Part shown: positions 1 to 10,079 of the stretch, in pieces
How the letters are laid out: every line of letters begins with the position of its first letter
How positions within the stretch are numbered: the first letter of the stretch is position 1
NCBI GenBank assembly: GCA_018398815.1
Contig: CM031602.1
Coordinates: 101,930,174 to 101,994,173, forward strand
Origin: Conus ventricosus
Taxonomy: Eukaryota > Mollusca > Gastropoda > Neogastropoda > Conidae
Direction: 5' to 3'
Length of the DNA stretch: 64,000 bases
Made by a program: the position numbers and the translations under genes
Notes under the pieces: generated by a model
Database searches by the model: none
What the model was told of the DNA's origin: nothing
The model's input: only the letters and a program-made list of their open reading frames with translations

Positions 1-127
1 AATCTTACTTAATGTTAAATTTTTAATTTTTAAAATTATTAACAATTAAATAACCCCAACCGGGGGCCCAAAATTTGATTTTTCCCCCCAAAATTAATCA
101 AACCCCCCGTCCCCCCAAATCCTCCCT

Positions 128-158
<31 letters not shown>

Positions 159-244
159 CATCCCCCTCCTTTTCCTCTTCCATAATCCCCTCTGTCGTTT
201 CATCTGGCGGCCATTCTTCCTACCACATGGAAAACAGATAGGTC

Positions 245-380
245 ACTCTTCGTTCTTTGTTTGCATGTCCTAAATGTTAAATGTGATCTAGTGTGTTTTT
301 TTGTTTTGTTTTTCCCCCTGAAGAAGATCCATGAGTGGAAATGCATCGTGTTTTGTCCTGTGCTTTGTTTGTCATTGTCC
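245..380 (+). repeat. Possible diverged dispersed repeat
   Basis: This stretch resembles 9455-9565 by eye: both have a GTTCTTTGTTT segment, a T-rich run, a CCTGA(A)GAAG block and then a GTCCTGT-TTTGTT block. Seen only by reading; no alignment score is available. Neither copy has an ORF. It could be an old SINE or the tail of a LINE. Confidence 0.25.
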
Positions 381-1036
381 TTGGCGGTAATTAACCCCTC
401 TCTTTCTAAATTTTGGTTTCACTTGTGTTTTCTTTAATCTTGAATTAATTTATTATTATCATTATCATTATTATTGTTATTAATACTATCATCATTATGA
501 TTATAATTAAGATTCCCAACAGGCACAGTCTCGGCAAATTGTGCGGATCTGTCGTGTCAACCCCCTGACGACTGTTAAACAACCCAGGACATGTCTGTCC
601 CTTTGAGATGATTTTTTAGTGGTGCGTATATAGCACATTGTTAGGACCTATTTAGGCTCCAAAGTAATCATGCTGAAGGAAGCTAGATCTGAATATGTCC
701 CCTGTAGATTTTCTCTCTCGTATCTATATAATTAGTGTGTAATCTTGGAGCACGTCAAGGATGTTATCGTATAAAATTATTAACATGTTGATGATGTAAA
801 TGTTCCCTGTGTGTAATTGTTCTCTGTGTGTGCAAGCCATTGTCCGAGCTGTCTGTGTGGGTGCTAGGGACCTTAAGTCATGTTCCTTGTCTTCCAACTC
901 CTCTCTCTGGCAGAGACGCCTTGACTTTGAACACTCAGACACTCTGCACGTGAAACTCACTGTTTTTTGGTGTCATGACAGCAAACAAAACAAATATTGT
1001 CTATTCATCGTCCATTTGCGCCTAATTTGAGGAGAT

Positions 1037-1041
1037 AAGTG
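1037..1041. other. Target-site duplication, left copy (AAGTG)
   Basis: AAGTG directly before the 5' LTR is repeated directly after the 3' LTR at 9447-9451. Five-base duplications are usual for retroviral-type integrases. Confidence 0.85.
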
Positions 1042-2143
1042 TGTCATGTGACGTAGCCTCACATCAAGGCATGTGACGCTCCATCACATGTAGTTAGTGA
1101 ATGAATCATTTCCCCGTGCCACAATTAAAGGAAGAATATTCATATGGCTTGACTAGTGTAGCGGGCGTCCCCAAATAATTGTGAGTATGACTCATTCAAG
1201 AAACGAATGTGGTCATTGGGTGAAAGTGACCACTGAGTGATAGTTTAACAAGGGCTGGTAAGGTAAGGTGCTGGTCATGTGTTTTGAACACTGAGTATGC
1301 ACTCACTAGGAGAAGGGAGGAAAGAGTCAGTTTTAACCCGCAGATGGCCTAGAGACTCGAACCTGTCAGGACGGTGGTCCTCTTTGCTGACCAGTCATTA
1401 CCAGCCCTTCACCCTTTTAACCCTTCGCCCTTCACCCTTCACCTTTCACCCCGTGAGGTTTGAAGATGGCCATGGTGTGAGGAACACATTGGTATTCACC
1501 CCCACAGGTACCAACTCCAGGGAGAGGAGTTGAAGCTCGTCGTTTCTCAAGAGACAGAAGAACTCCAGGAAGGGAAGTCGAGACTCGTATCTCCAGACAG
1601 GAGAATTCGAGGGGCAGTATATTGTCTCAGAGAGACAGGGAATTGAGAAGCAGGGGAGCTTTTTTCTTGAGGCAGGCAGGTCCTCAGTGATTACGGGAGT
1701 TATGTATTCTCCTGGTTCGGATTTTTTGATAACGGAATGTGAAGGCCATAGCTTTATAGAAGCGGAACTAGACTATTCTATCTCTCGGTGTGAGGAGAGA
1801 TACATGTGTGAAGATTGATTTGTCTCTCAGTGTAAAGAGAGATACATGTGTGAAGATTGATTTGTCTCTCGGTGTGAGGAGAGATACATGTGTGAAGATT
1901 GATTTGTCTCTCGGTGTGAGGGAGAGATACATGTGTGCAGTTTATTTGTCTCTCAGTGTGGAGAGAGATACAGTTGTAAACTCTGTTTACAAGTGGTTGA
2001 TGATTTAGTAAATTGTTTTCCCTGAAGGAGAGGGGGAGAAGAAAAACATTCGGTAGTGCGCCTTTTGGTTGTTTGGAAAGATTGCGTGTGCGTATGGAGT
2101 AAATGCTGTCATGAATGCGGGTATGCAAGATGACAGTGTGACA
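1042..2143 (+). repeat. 5' LTR
   Basis: 1,102 bp, TGTCA...TGACA, matched along its length by 8357-9446. It should supply the element's promoter and polyadenylation signals, although I could not place a certain TATA box. The inner third carries 42-bp tandem repeats (1781-1972). Differences from the 3' LTR are mostly single-base insertions or deletions. Confidence 0.85.
1781..1972 (+). repeat. 42-bp tandem repeat inside the 5' LTR, about 4.5 copies
   Basis: The unit runs from TCTCTCGGTGTGAGGAGAG through ATACATGTGTGAAGATTGATTTG. Copies differ at a few sites (GTGTAAAG, GTGTGGAG). The same array, with more one-base deletions, is at 9096-9290 in the 3' LTR. ORFs read across it on both strands are repeat artefacts. 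Confidence 0.8.
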
Positions 2144-2144
2144 G

Positions 2145-2162
2145 TGGTGACCCCGACTCCAG
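2145..2162 (+). promoter_or_regulatory. Putative tRNA primer-binding site
   Basis: TGGTGACCCCGACTCCAG begins one base after the 5' LTR. TGG at the start matches the complement of a tRNA CCA end, as in LTR elements generally. I cannot name the tRNA without a search. Confidence 0.6.
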
Positions 2163-2197
2163 TTTCAACCGGCGTAGCTGCCGTTTGTTTCCCCGGG

Positions 2198-2392
2198 AAA
2201 AAAAAAAAAAAGAAAGATTTCTATTTGTGCCCTTGGGTTTAAAAAAAAAGATTTATATTTGTACCCTCAAGGGTTTGAGGAAAAAAAAAAAGGATCTCTA
2301 TTTGTGCCCTCAAGGGTTTGAGGGAAGAGGAAAAAAAAAGATTTCTATTTGTGCCCTCAAGGGTTTGAGGAAAGGAAAAAAAAAGAAGAAAG
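2198..2392 (+). repeat. A-rich tandem repeat in the element leader
   Basis: Four copies of a roughly 45-60-bp unit made of an A-run followed by GATTTCTATTTGTGCCCTCAAGGGTTTGAGG. The segment CCTCAAGGGTTTGAGG is a near-palindrome, so each unit could fold. The A-runs vary in length between copies. Confidence 0.75.
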
Positions 2393-3685
2393 TTTAATTA
2401 TTATTGTGTATAATATTTGCATTTGTTGTTGTTTTTTCTATTTCTATATGTGTTAGGGTGGTTGACATTTCTTTTGGTTGCCTACTCCGTTAAGGGTTTT
2501 TTTTTTGGTAGGATTTCTTTTTGACCCTTCCCCACCTCGGGACCGATAGCCTCAACCTCCTCTTGCTCGAACCTGGCAGCAAGGGGGCAGGGCGTTGAGG
2601 AGTCGCTGCCCTTTTCCCCTAGAGGATTAGAATTTTTGTCCCCTTTCCCAGACTGATAGCCCCAACCTCTTCCTGCGTTTAGCAGGGGACATGGCGTTGG
2701 GAGTCAATAGTCTTTCCCTTCTCATAAATATCTATTTCTTTCGCTTTCCTATTGTTTCAGTTTGATTTTTCCCCTTGCCCCTCAGAGTGTGGGATCAACT
2801 TCTCCTCCGTCACGCTAATAGTGTAGGTGGTGGAGTTGATTACCGCTCTGTCCAAATAAACATCTTATCTTTTGATCAATTTTTTTTTCTGGTGTGGTGC
2901 GAGATTTTCTTTGAGTTTGAGTGAATGTGCATTTATTAATTGATTGTTTATTATTTTGCATTATTGCTGTAGTGTTGTGTATATTGTGAGTGATTTGTTT
3001 TTTCCCGTCTCCAGTTTCACGGGAGACAGTGACCACTAGGGTGCTGTCCTGTGGGCTTCTTTTGCTTTTCTTGATTTCTGCTCACTATTCCGGTCCTGTG
3101 TATCCTTTCATTTCCTTTTCACCCCCTTTTTCAAAACTTCTTAAACCTTCTCCTCAATAAGGCTCCTATCTAGTTTTCTTTTCAACATTTTCATCTTTTA
3201 GGTAGGATTTCCGCTAGTTTGTGTTTCTTCCCCTCTTTTTAATTGTTTGTGACCCATTTGTTTTGTAAATTTATATTCATTTTTTGTATAAGGCGGTACA
3301 TTTGTTTTGTAAATTCGTTTGAAATTAAGTAAGAAAGAAAGACTGACAACAAGAACTTTTAAGAACTAAAACTTTATAAAGAATTTATTTTCAGAAAACT
3401 TTATTGTGTGTATTTCCTTTCTTAAGGGAAACAGTTTTGCATTAAACTTCATTTTGTTTTCTAAATTCCAAATTGATATCAGTTGCAAATTATTTTTGGA
3501 AAATACATTCCTTGGATTTCATATCTACCCTGTTTAAGTAAGCTGTTTTCTGTTTATTCCGGAAATTGAATTCTGTATTTGTATATACTATAAATTACGG
3601 TTTTGTGAAACATAACATTATCATATATCGCCTTATTTTTATTCATACTTTGAGATTGTTTGGTGTTTATATCTGACGATTCATT
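2393..3685 (+). other. Untranslated leader between PBS and gag
   Basis: About 1.3 kb with no credible ORF. Two related segments at about 2523-2610 and 2640-2725 share a CCGATAGCC/CTGATAGCCCCAACCTC core followed by a G-rich block, an internal duplication. The rest is T-rich. A long structured leader would fit RNA packaging, but nothing here proves it. Confidence 0.5.
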
Positions 3686-5070
3686 ATGGATGATTTTGAT
3701 AAATATGTTAAACAAGCGGAACGCTTGGGTTTTGATGGAGAGAAACTTACTAACTATGTGCAACAATGCATAGATAGGGCAACAGGCTAAGACAGAGGAA
3801 GCTGAAGAAAATAGACTACAGAGGGAAGCTGAAGAACATAGACTAGAGGGGGAAGAAAATAGACTACAGAGGGAAGCTGAAGAAAATAGACTAGAGAGGG
3901 AAGAAAATAGACTACAGAGGGAAGCTGAAGAAAATAGACTACAGAGGGAAGCTAAATTTGGAGGAAAAAAGATTACAGAGGGAATCTGAAATGAAGAAAA
4001 AAAGATTACAGAGGGAAGCTGAAGCTGAAGAACGTCAATTTAAGTTGAGACAATTAGAACTAGAGACTGATGCTGAAATTAAAAGAATACAGGCATCAAG
4101 AGAACCTCCACCAGTTCCACCAGTCGGTTCCGCAGCCGCGCCTCAACCAAAAGCGGCATATATTCCAAAGTTGCCGCCTTTCGAGGAAAAAACGGATGAC
4201 ATAGATAGTTTTTTTTCCGTTTTGAAAGTCACGCAACGTCTTGTGGTTGGCCAAAGGAAAAGTGGACATTGTATATTGCGTCGTTGTTTAAGGGTAGCGC
4301 TTTGACATTGTACCACTCACTGGCAGCGAAACAAAATTTAACTTGGGATCAGTTGAAAGAAGAACTCCTCAAGAAATTTCAATGTTCTGCTGATCGTTTT
4401 CACGAACGTTTCCGTTCTGTGCGCCCTGAAAAGGAGAATCGTTTTCCGTCGTTTCTGATCCGTATGAGTCATTGTTTGGATCGATGGATCGTTTTTATCT
4501 AAAACGAACAAGACTTTTCAGTCACTGCGAGATCTCCTTCTTAGAGAACAACTTTTCCAGAGCGTGAGCAAAGATCTGGCCACTTTCCTTAAAGAAAGGC
4601 AATTTGAAAACGTTGAGGAAATGTGTCAGATGGCTGATCAATATTGTATCGCTCACCCAGATAAGGGCGTGGCTAGGAAAGGAGAATTTTCCATCTTTGA
4701 GTGTCATGCGTCATGTACTATCCCATCAGGACAGGGAAGTTACAGGAAAGGAAATCGTGGGTCATTTTTGAGTCCTCAAGGATATACCTATCCTAGGAAC
4801 GCACAGGGATCTTTCCGCGGTTCGAGATGACTTTCGTCAATACCATTACTCACCCCCGGGACAGACCCTTACTTTCTCAGCAAACGTTTCCAAAGGTCGT
4901 GGACAACGACCACCACGTAGACCTTTTGGGCCAGTTCGTGGCCAGAACAGAAGTTCACAAAATCATCAGCTGCCGATCAGACAATGCGCTGTTTCTTTTG
5001 TGATGGCAAGTTCCATCTGAAACAGAATTGCCCTTTCAGACCGGGTGATTCAAAACCCGCATTATCTCCA
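3686..5070 (+). pseudogene. gag: gag polyprotein, frameshifted
   Basis: The nucleocapsid/capsid precursor of the LTR element. The ATG at 3686 opens a frame broken by about 3789; coding continues in other frames. 3787-4030 encodes a highly charged repeat (EENRLQREA-like units), predicted coiled coil. 4140-4500 encodes a capsid-like region (PKLPPFEEK, then LFKGSALTLYHSL) and continues to a CQMADQY segment near 4620-4650. A CX2CX4HX4C zinc knuckle lies at 4990-5031 (C-F-F-C ... H ... C), which settles the gag assignment. At least four frameshifts are needed for a continuous protein, so it is non-functional as written or damaged by sequence error. Confidence 0.75.
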
Positions 5071-5436
5071 CTGATTGTGAAGAAGGCCTTGTTTTGACAC
5101 CAGATCAATCTGTTGATGGACTGGTGTTAGAAAAGGGGAGCCATCAATGGATTGCAGGCTTCGGTTTTGCGAGACACTGGGTGCACCACTGCTGGTGTAC
5201 GGAAATCTTCCGTGCTTCAAGACCAGTATCTCAACACTGTCCAAAAGTGTAAGGTCGTTTGGAGGCAAGATTGAAACGTTTCCGCTGGCGAAAATTTCAG
5301 TCGACACACCGTACTACTCCGGCTTTCTTACCGCCTGTGTCTTTGATAACCCAGTCTGCGACTTGATCTTGGGCAATTTGCCAGGTGTCGCTACAGTACA
5401 TGGTGGTGCTGGAGGATCGTTTTTCCTTGTCTTGTG
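5071..5436 (+). pseudogene. Retroviral-type aspartic protease, partial
   Basis: Located between gag and integrase, where the element's protease is expected. An LRDTGCT segment places the catalytic D-T-G at 5173-5181. The downstream sequence keeps a hydrophobic LILGNL-type segment near 5365-5385, which in this family lies before the second half of the fold. The reading frame changes at least twice. It would cleave the Gag-Pol polyprotein. Confidence 0.55.
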
Positions 5437-6990
5437 AGTACTAGATCTAATGTCATAGAGCAGGGAAAGGCTACAAAGCCGCTAAAAGTCTCAAAACTGG
5501 ATGAACTCCAGATTACCCCAGATGATTTAAAAGAAATGCAGGGAAAAGACGAGACGCTGACGACAATACTTTCTGCTGCTAAACAGACTGTCACTGACGT
5601 ACAAACGGACAAACCACGTACATACTGGACTCTAACATTCTCTACAGGTGTGTACCTGGACAGGACAACAGACAGGTTGTGGTTCCAAAACCACTTAGAG
5701 AAACAGTGCTGCACACGGCTCATGATGCATTGTTCGCTGGTCACTGTGGGATCAAAAGAACATTAAAGAGAGTTCTTGATTCTTTTTATTGGCCGGGTGT
5801 CACAAAGGAAGTTACGAAATACTGCCGCTCATGTGACATCTGCCAAAAGACATCTCAGAAAGGTCGCGTCCCATGTGCACCTTTGCACAAAATGCCTCTC
5901 ATTTCCGTTCCATTTCGGAAGGTAGCTATTGATCTTGTTGGAACCGCTACCACTGTCTTCTTCGGGATATCGCTATATCTTGACTTTGGTGGATACAGCG
6001 ACAAGGTATCCAGAAGCGATTCCACTGAAGAAAATTGATACAGTATCTGTCGCTGAAGCCTTACTTGCAATTTTTTCCAGAGTGGGTCTTCCAGACGAAA
6101 TTCTCTCGGATTGTGGAACGCAATTCATTTCTGATCTCATGAGAGAAATTTACAGACTGTTGTCAATCTCTTCCATTTCAACCACGCCATATCATCCCCA
6201 ATCGAATGGCATGGTTGAACGTTTCAATGGAACGTTAAAGTCCATGTTGAGAAAGGTTGCAAGGCAAGAGCCCCAGGAATGGGATCGTTTCATACCGGCT
6301 TTGCTTTTTGCATACAGGGAAATGCCGAACGAAACGCTGGGATTCTCACCATTTGAGCTTCTTTTCGGACACTCACCAAGGGGTCCTTTTGGATCTGTTG
6401 ATGACACAATGGACGGAAAAGACGGACATACCTGACAGTAAAACTGTTTACCAATACGTTTATGAACTGCATAATCGTTTGAAGGATGCCCATGTGAGCT
6501 TGCTCAACAGTCAGCTGATAGGAAAACAGATGTGTTACAAGGTCTTGCAGACAGAAAAGCAAAGGCACGTTCCTTTAGTGTAGGGATAAAGTCCTTGTAT
6601 TACTCACTGATGAACATAACAAGCTTCGTGTTATGTGGAAGGGTCCTTTTCAGGTGGTCGAAAAAACTTTCTGAAGTAAATTATAAGATCAAAATGGCAA
6701 ACACTGAGAAGGTATTTCATGTGAACATGTTGAAGAAGTATGTTGAACGTACAAATGTTGCCATCAACCAGTCAGTTAAGTGGATATGTCCTATGTCAGA
6801 AACTGATGTCAACATGACAGACATTATCAGTGATGAATTTGTACCCAATGTAACGTACAGGGACAGATCAAAGGTTATGAAAACAGCAAATGTAGGAATG
6901 TTAACATCTACCAGTGCAGATGAATGTTGTACCCCTTCCTTTCTGTCTATCAAAGGTGAAACCTATGAGGGTGTGGTTCTGGTCGAATGA
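5437..6990 (+). pseudogene. Integrase (HHCC, rve core, GPF tail), frameshifted
   Basis: Inserts the element's cDNA into the genome. A linker (5437-5670) leads to an HHCC zinc domain at about 5719-5850 (HDALFAGH ... CRSCDIC). The catalytic core follows: first Asp in VAIDLVG near 5930, second in ILSDCGTQF near 6108, Glu in NGMVERFN near 6217. A frame change occurs near 5940 and another near 6400. The C-terminal part has MWKGPFQVVE (near 6632), a GPF/Y module typical of Ty3/Gypsy integrases, then HVNMLKKYVE. This integrase lies upstream of RT, unlike in most Gypsy elements. Confidence 0.85.
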
Positions 6991-7560
6991 TTTGTCTACA
7001 AGTCAAACAGAACAGCTCAAAGACATTTTGAAAGACTTTCAGGATGTGTTGACGGATACCCCAGGTACAGTAACTGGTATTGAACCCCATAGTATTCAGT
7101 TAACTTCTGAAATAACCAGTGCGAACCAGACCATAACCCCCTCCCATTTGCAAAAAAAAGAGGTGGTTGAGAGAGAAATCAATGTAATGCTGGATTAAAG
7201 GTGATAGAACCTTTCTACGTCTCCGTACAGCTCACCAGTTGTATTGGTGGACAAACCTGATGGATCGGTGCGTTTTCTGCATCGATTAACAGAAAAGTAA
7301 ATAAGATCACTGTGTTCGATGGCCGAGCCTATCCCAGACATTGAAGAACTTCTGTGTCAGCTCTCAGAAGAAAACTATTTTGTGAAAGTATACTTGACTA
7401 AAGGAAATTTCAATTTTACTGTTGAACCAGTGCCTGGAACAAAAAAATGTCATGGGAGATTTGTTGTCACGTGCATGAATATTCATGGACAAATGTAACT
7501 GTCTTCAAGGGAAAGACTATTCCTGTTTTTGTCTTTCTTTAAAGATTACGGTGTGATCAC
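6930..7560 (+). pseudogene. Reverse transcriptase, N-terminal fragment
   Basis: Begins after the integrase tail. DVLTDTPGTVTGIEPHSIQL near 7040-7100 is the usual lead-in to a Gypsy RT, followed by a VIEP segment (7200) and VLVDKPDGSVRF (7238-7275), the first conserved RT block, then IPDIEELL and a VKVYLTKG segment (7325-7410). The homology then breaks up. I see no YxDD box, no thumb and no RNase H before the 3' LTR. The copy therefore lost roughly 1.5 kb or more of pol, or the region is scrambled. Confidence 0.75.
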
Positions 7561-8346
7561 TTTTGACAGTGCATTGTATGCCTATTGACTGTTTAAATCA
7601 GTGGTATTTATGCATAAATTTTGCTTATTGAAGTGACTATATGTTTTGCAAGCAAACAACTACTTGATGTTGATGTAATACATATTTATTCTTTGATAAA
7701 CAATGGGAAAAAATCAAGTACTATTTAGTCTAATTTGCTTGTGAAGATGAATATATATATATGTGTGATGAGCAAATAACTCTTTAGAAATGTATATACA
7801 CATGTTTTGATTGTGCAATGAGACAAACCAATTGTTTTCATTTGTCATTGTCAACAATGGGGAAGCATGTGACTTTTCAATGGACTATAACAATACATGT
7901 GGGGAAAAAGAAACTATGTTTAAATTATGTTTATTTTGTTTACAATGTTATTGAGAAACATTCACACTTGAAGTATTCTCATTTTCATGAGGTTTTGAAA
8001 CATATGATGTGAGACAAAGATCGATGGAAAATATGTGCTTCACATCTTAATGTATGAACACAATTTGTACTTTGAATTGGTATAATCCCTAATTTTTTAT
8101 CCATGTAATTTGTGAATTGTATCTTGTGGAAAAATGGTGATCAATTATGAATGTTTTTTTTTTAAAAAGATTGAAAGTTTGAAAATATGCTATTTATGGT
8201 GGATCATGGTGATTGATTCTATACGTTGATTATTAATTTGGTGAATCATGTGCGATGGTTACACATTTTGAGATTCATGGCTGAAGATGTGTTAAGTGAA
8301 GTTGTATATCCTTTAAAAAATTTTCTGGAGAAAATTTTTTCATCCC
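7561..8346 (+). other. AT-rich non-coding 3' region of the LTR element
   Basis: About 0.8 kb, rich in T and ATG-like words, with no domain on either strand. It occupies the place where the rest of RT and RNase H should be. Confidence 0.6.
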
Positions 8347-8356
8347 AGGATGGGGG
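8347..8356 (+). promoter_or_regulatory. Polypurine tract
   Basis: AGGATGGGGG lies immediately before the TGTCA start of the 3' LTR, the expected site for plus-strand priming. Confidence 0.65.
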
Positions 8357-9446
8357 TGTCATGTGACGTAGCCTCACATCAAGGCATGTGACGCTCCATC
8401 ACATGTAGTTAGTGATATGAATCATTTCCCCGTGCCACAATTAAAGGAAGAATATTCATATGGCTTGACTAGTGTAGCGGGCGTCCCCAAATAATTGTGA
8501 GTATGACTCATTCAAGAAACGAATGTGGTCATTGGGTGAAAGTGACCACTGAGTGATAGTTTAACAAGGGCTGGTAAGGTAAGGTGCTGGTCATGTGTTT
8601 TGAACACTGAGTATGCACTCACAGGAGAAGGGAGGAAAGAGTCAGTTTTAACCCAGCAGATGGCCTAGAGACTCGAACCTGTCAGGACGGTGGTCCTCTT
8701 TGCTGACCAGTCATTACCAGCCCCTTTACCCTTTTACCCTTCGCCCTTCACCCTTCACCTTTCACCCCGTGAGGTGGTTGAAGATGGCCATGGTGTGAGG
8801 AACACACTGGTAGTTCAGCCCCAGCAGGTACCAACTCCAGGGAGAGGAGTTGAAGCTCGTCGTTTCTCAGAGACAGAAGAACTCCAGGAAGGAAGTCGAG
8901 ACTCGTATCTCCAGGACAGGAGAATCGAGGGGCAGTATATTGTCTCAGAGAGACGGGAATTAGGAAGCAGGGAGCTTTTTTCTTGAGGCAGGCAGGTCCT
9001 CAGTGATTACGGAGTTATGTATTCTCCTGTTCGGATTTTTGGATAACGGAATGTGAAGGCCATAGCTTTATAGAAGCGGAACTAGACTATTCTACTCTCG
9101 GTGTGAGGAGAATCATGTGTGAAGATGATTTGTCCTTTAGTGTAAAGAGAGATACATGTGTGAAGATTGATTGTCTCTCGGTGTGAGGAGAGATACATGT
9201 GTGAGATTGATTTGTCTCTCGGTGTGAGGAAGAACATGTGTGCAGATTTATTTGTCTCTCAGTGTGGAGAGAGATACAGTTGTAAACTCTGTTACAAGTG
9301 GTTGATGATTTAGTAAATTGTTTTCCCTGAAGGAGAGGGGAGAAGAAAAACATTCGGTAGTGCGCCTTTTGGTTGTTTGGAAAGATTGCGTGTGCGTATG
9401 GAGTAAATGCTGTCAGAATGCGGTATGCAAGAGTGACAGTGTGACA
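8357..9446 (+). repeat. 3' LTR
   Basis: 1,090 bp, TGTCA...TGACA, collinear with the 5' LTR. It includes the second copy of the 42-bp array (9096-9290). Most differences from the 5' LTR are one-base indels, for example GAATGCGGGTATG versus GAATGCGGTATG. Confidence 0.85.
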
Positions 9447-10079
9447 AAGTGATTGCTCGTTCTTTGTTTTCATTGTCGAATGTGTTTTTAAAAATGTTTC
9501 CTGAGAAGAGCAAAGAGGTGGAACCGCGTCATGTATGTCCTGTAATTTGTTCGCTCTTTTGTCTTGCGGAATAGTATTTTTTTGTTTTAATATTCCGCCT
9601 ATTGATCAGGGCCACCTCCTGCACGGACGTGTGGCAATGGCTGTCTCAAATTGTGTGATCCTTCCTGTCTCTGTGAACAATGTAAGCTCCAAGAACAACT
9701 CGCGCACGACTTTGATTATTTTTTCCAGTTTAAATGTAAAACGGCCTGAAAAGGAGCAGCGTGCACAATTGTTACCTCGATTTTATTCTCTATTATACAT
9801 ATTGGACAGAAACAGACATGGCTGTTGTTGTGTTTGTTGTTGTTGATGTCGTACTCTGGCTAAAAGACTCAAGGGGAAAATCCAGACGCCGAAGAAATTT
9901 CCTTGGTCAGCGGCATCATTTGGGGATGAGAACATTAGTGTGTGCCCTTTTTTTTTTTCCCCTGTGACAGGGAAAACCCACACTCCACTTCGGGGAAACT
10001 GGGGTTGAACCGAGAAACACTTTTCCCTGAAGATGACCAGGGCGACGGGCGGCAGGAGCTAAAATAAAAAAACTCCTAA
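9447..10079. other. Unassigned flank with right target-site duplication
   Basis: AAGTG at 9447-9451 is the right target duplication. 9455-9565 resembles 245-380. A short T-run and CTGTGACAGGG-type sequence near 9950-9975 precede the minisatellite. No gene is supported. Confidence 0.5.

Larger units (their letters stand above)
1..1041. other. Non-coding flank of the LTR element
   Basis: AT-rich sequence without a convincing gene. It holds a 30-base poly-C run at 130-159 and short ATT-rich runs near 445-510. The last five bases (1037-1041, AAGTG) are the left target-site duplication of the LTR retrotransposon that follows. Confidence 0.6.
1042..9446 (+). mobile_element. Ty3/Gypsy-like LTR retrotransposon, Gmr1-type domain order
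   Basis: A structurally complete insertion of 8,405 bp. Two LTRs of about 1.1 kb begin TGTCA and end TGACA. The element is flanked by AAGTG at 1037-1041 and 9447-9451. A primer-binding-site-like sequence follows the 5' LTR and a G-rich purine tract precedes the 3' LTR. Internal order is gag, aspartic protease, integrase, reverse transcriptase. Integrase upstream of RT is the order known from Gmr1-group Gypsy elements and from Ty1/Copia; the GPF-type integrase tail argues for Gypsy. RT is cut short and no RNase H is visible, so this copy could not move by itself. All ORFs carry frameshifts. Confidence 0.85.
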
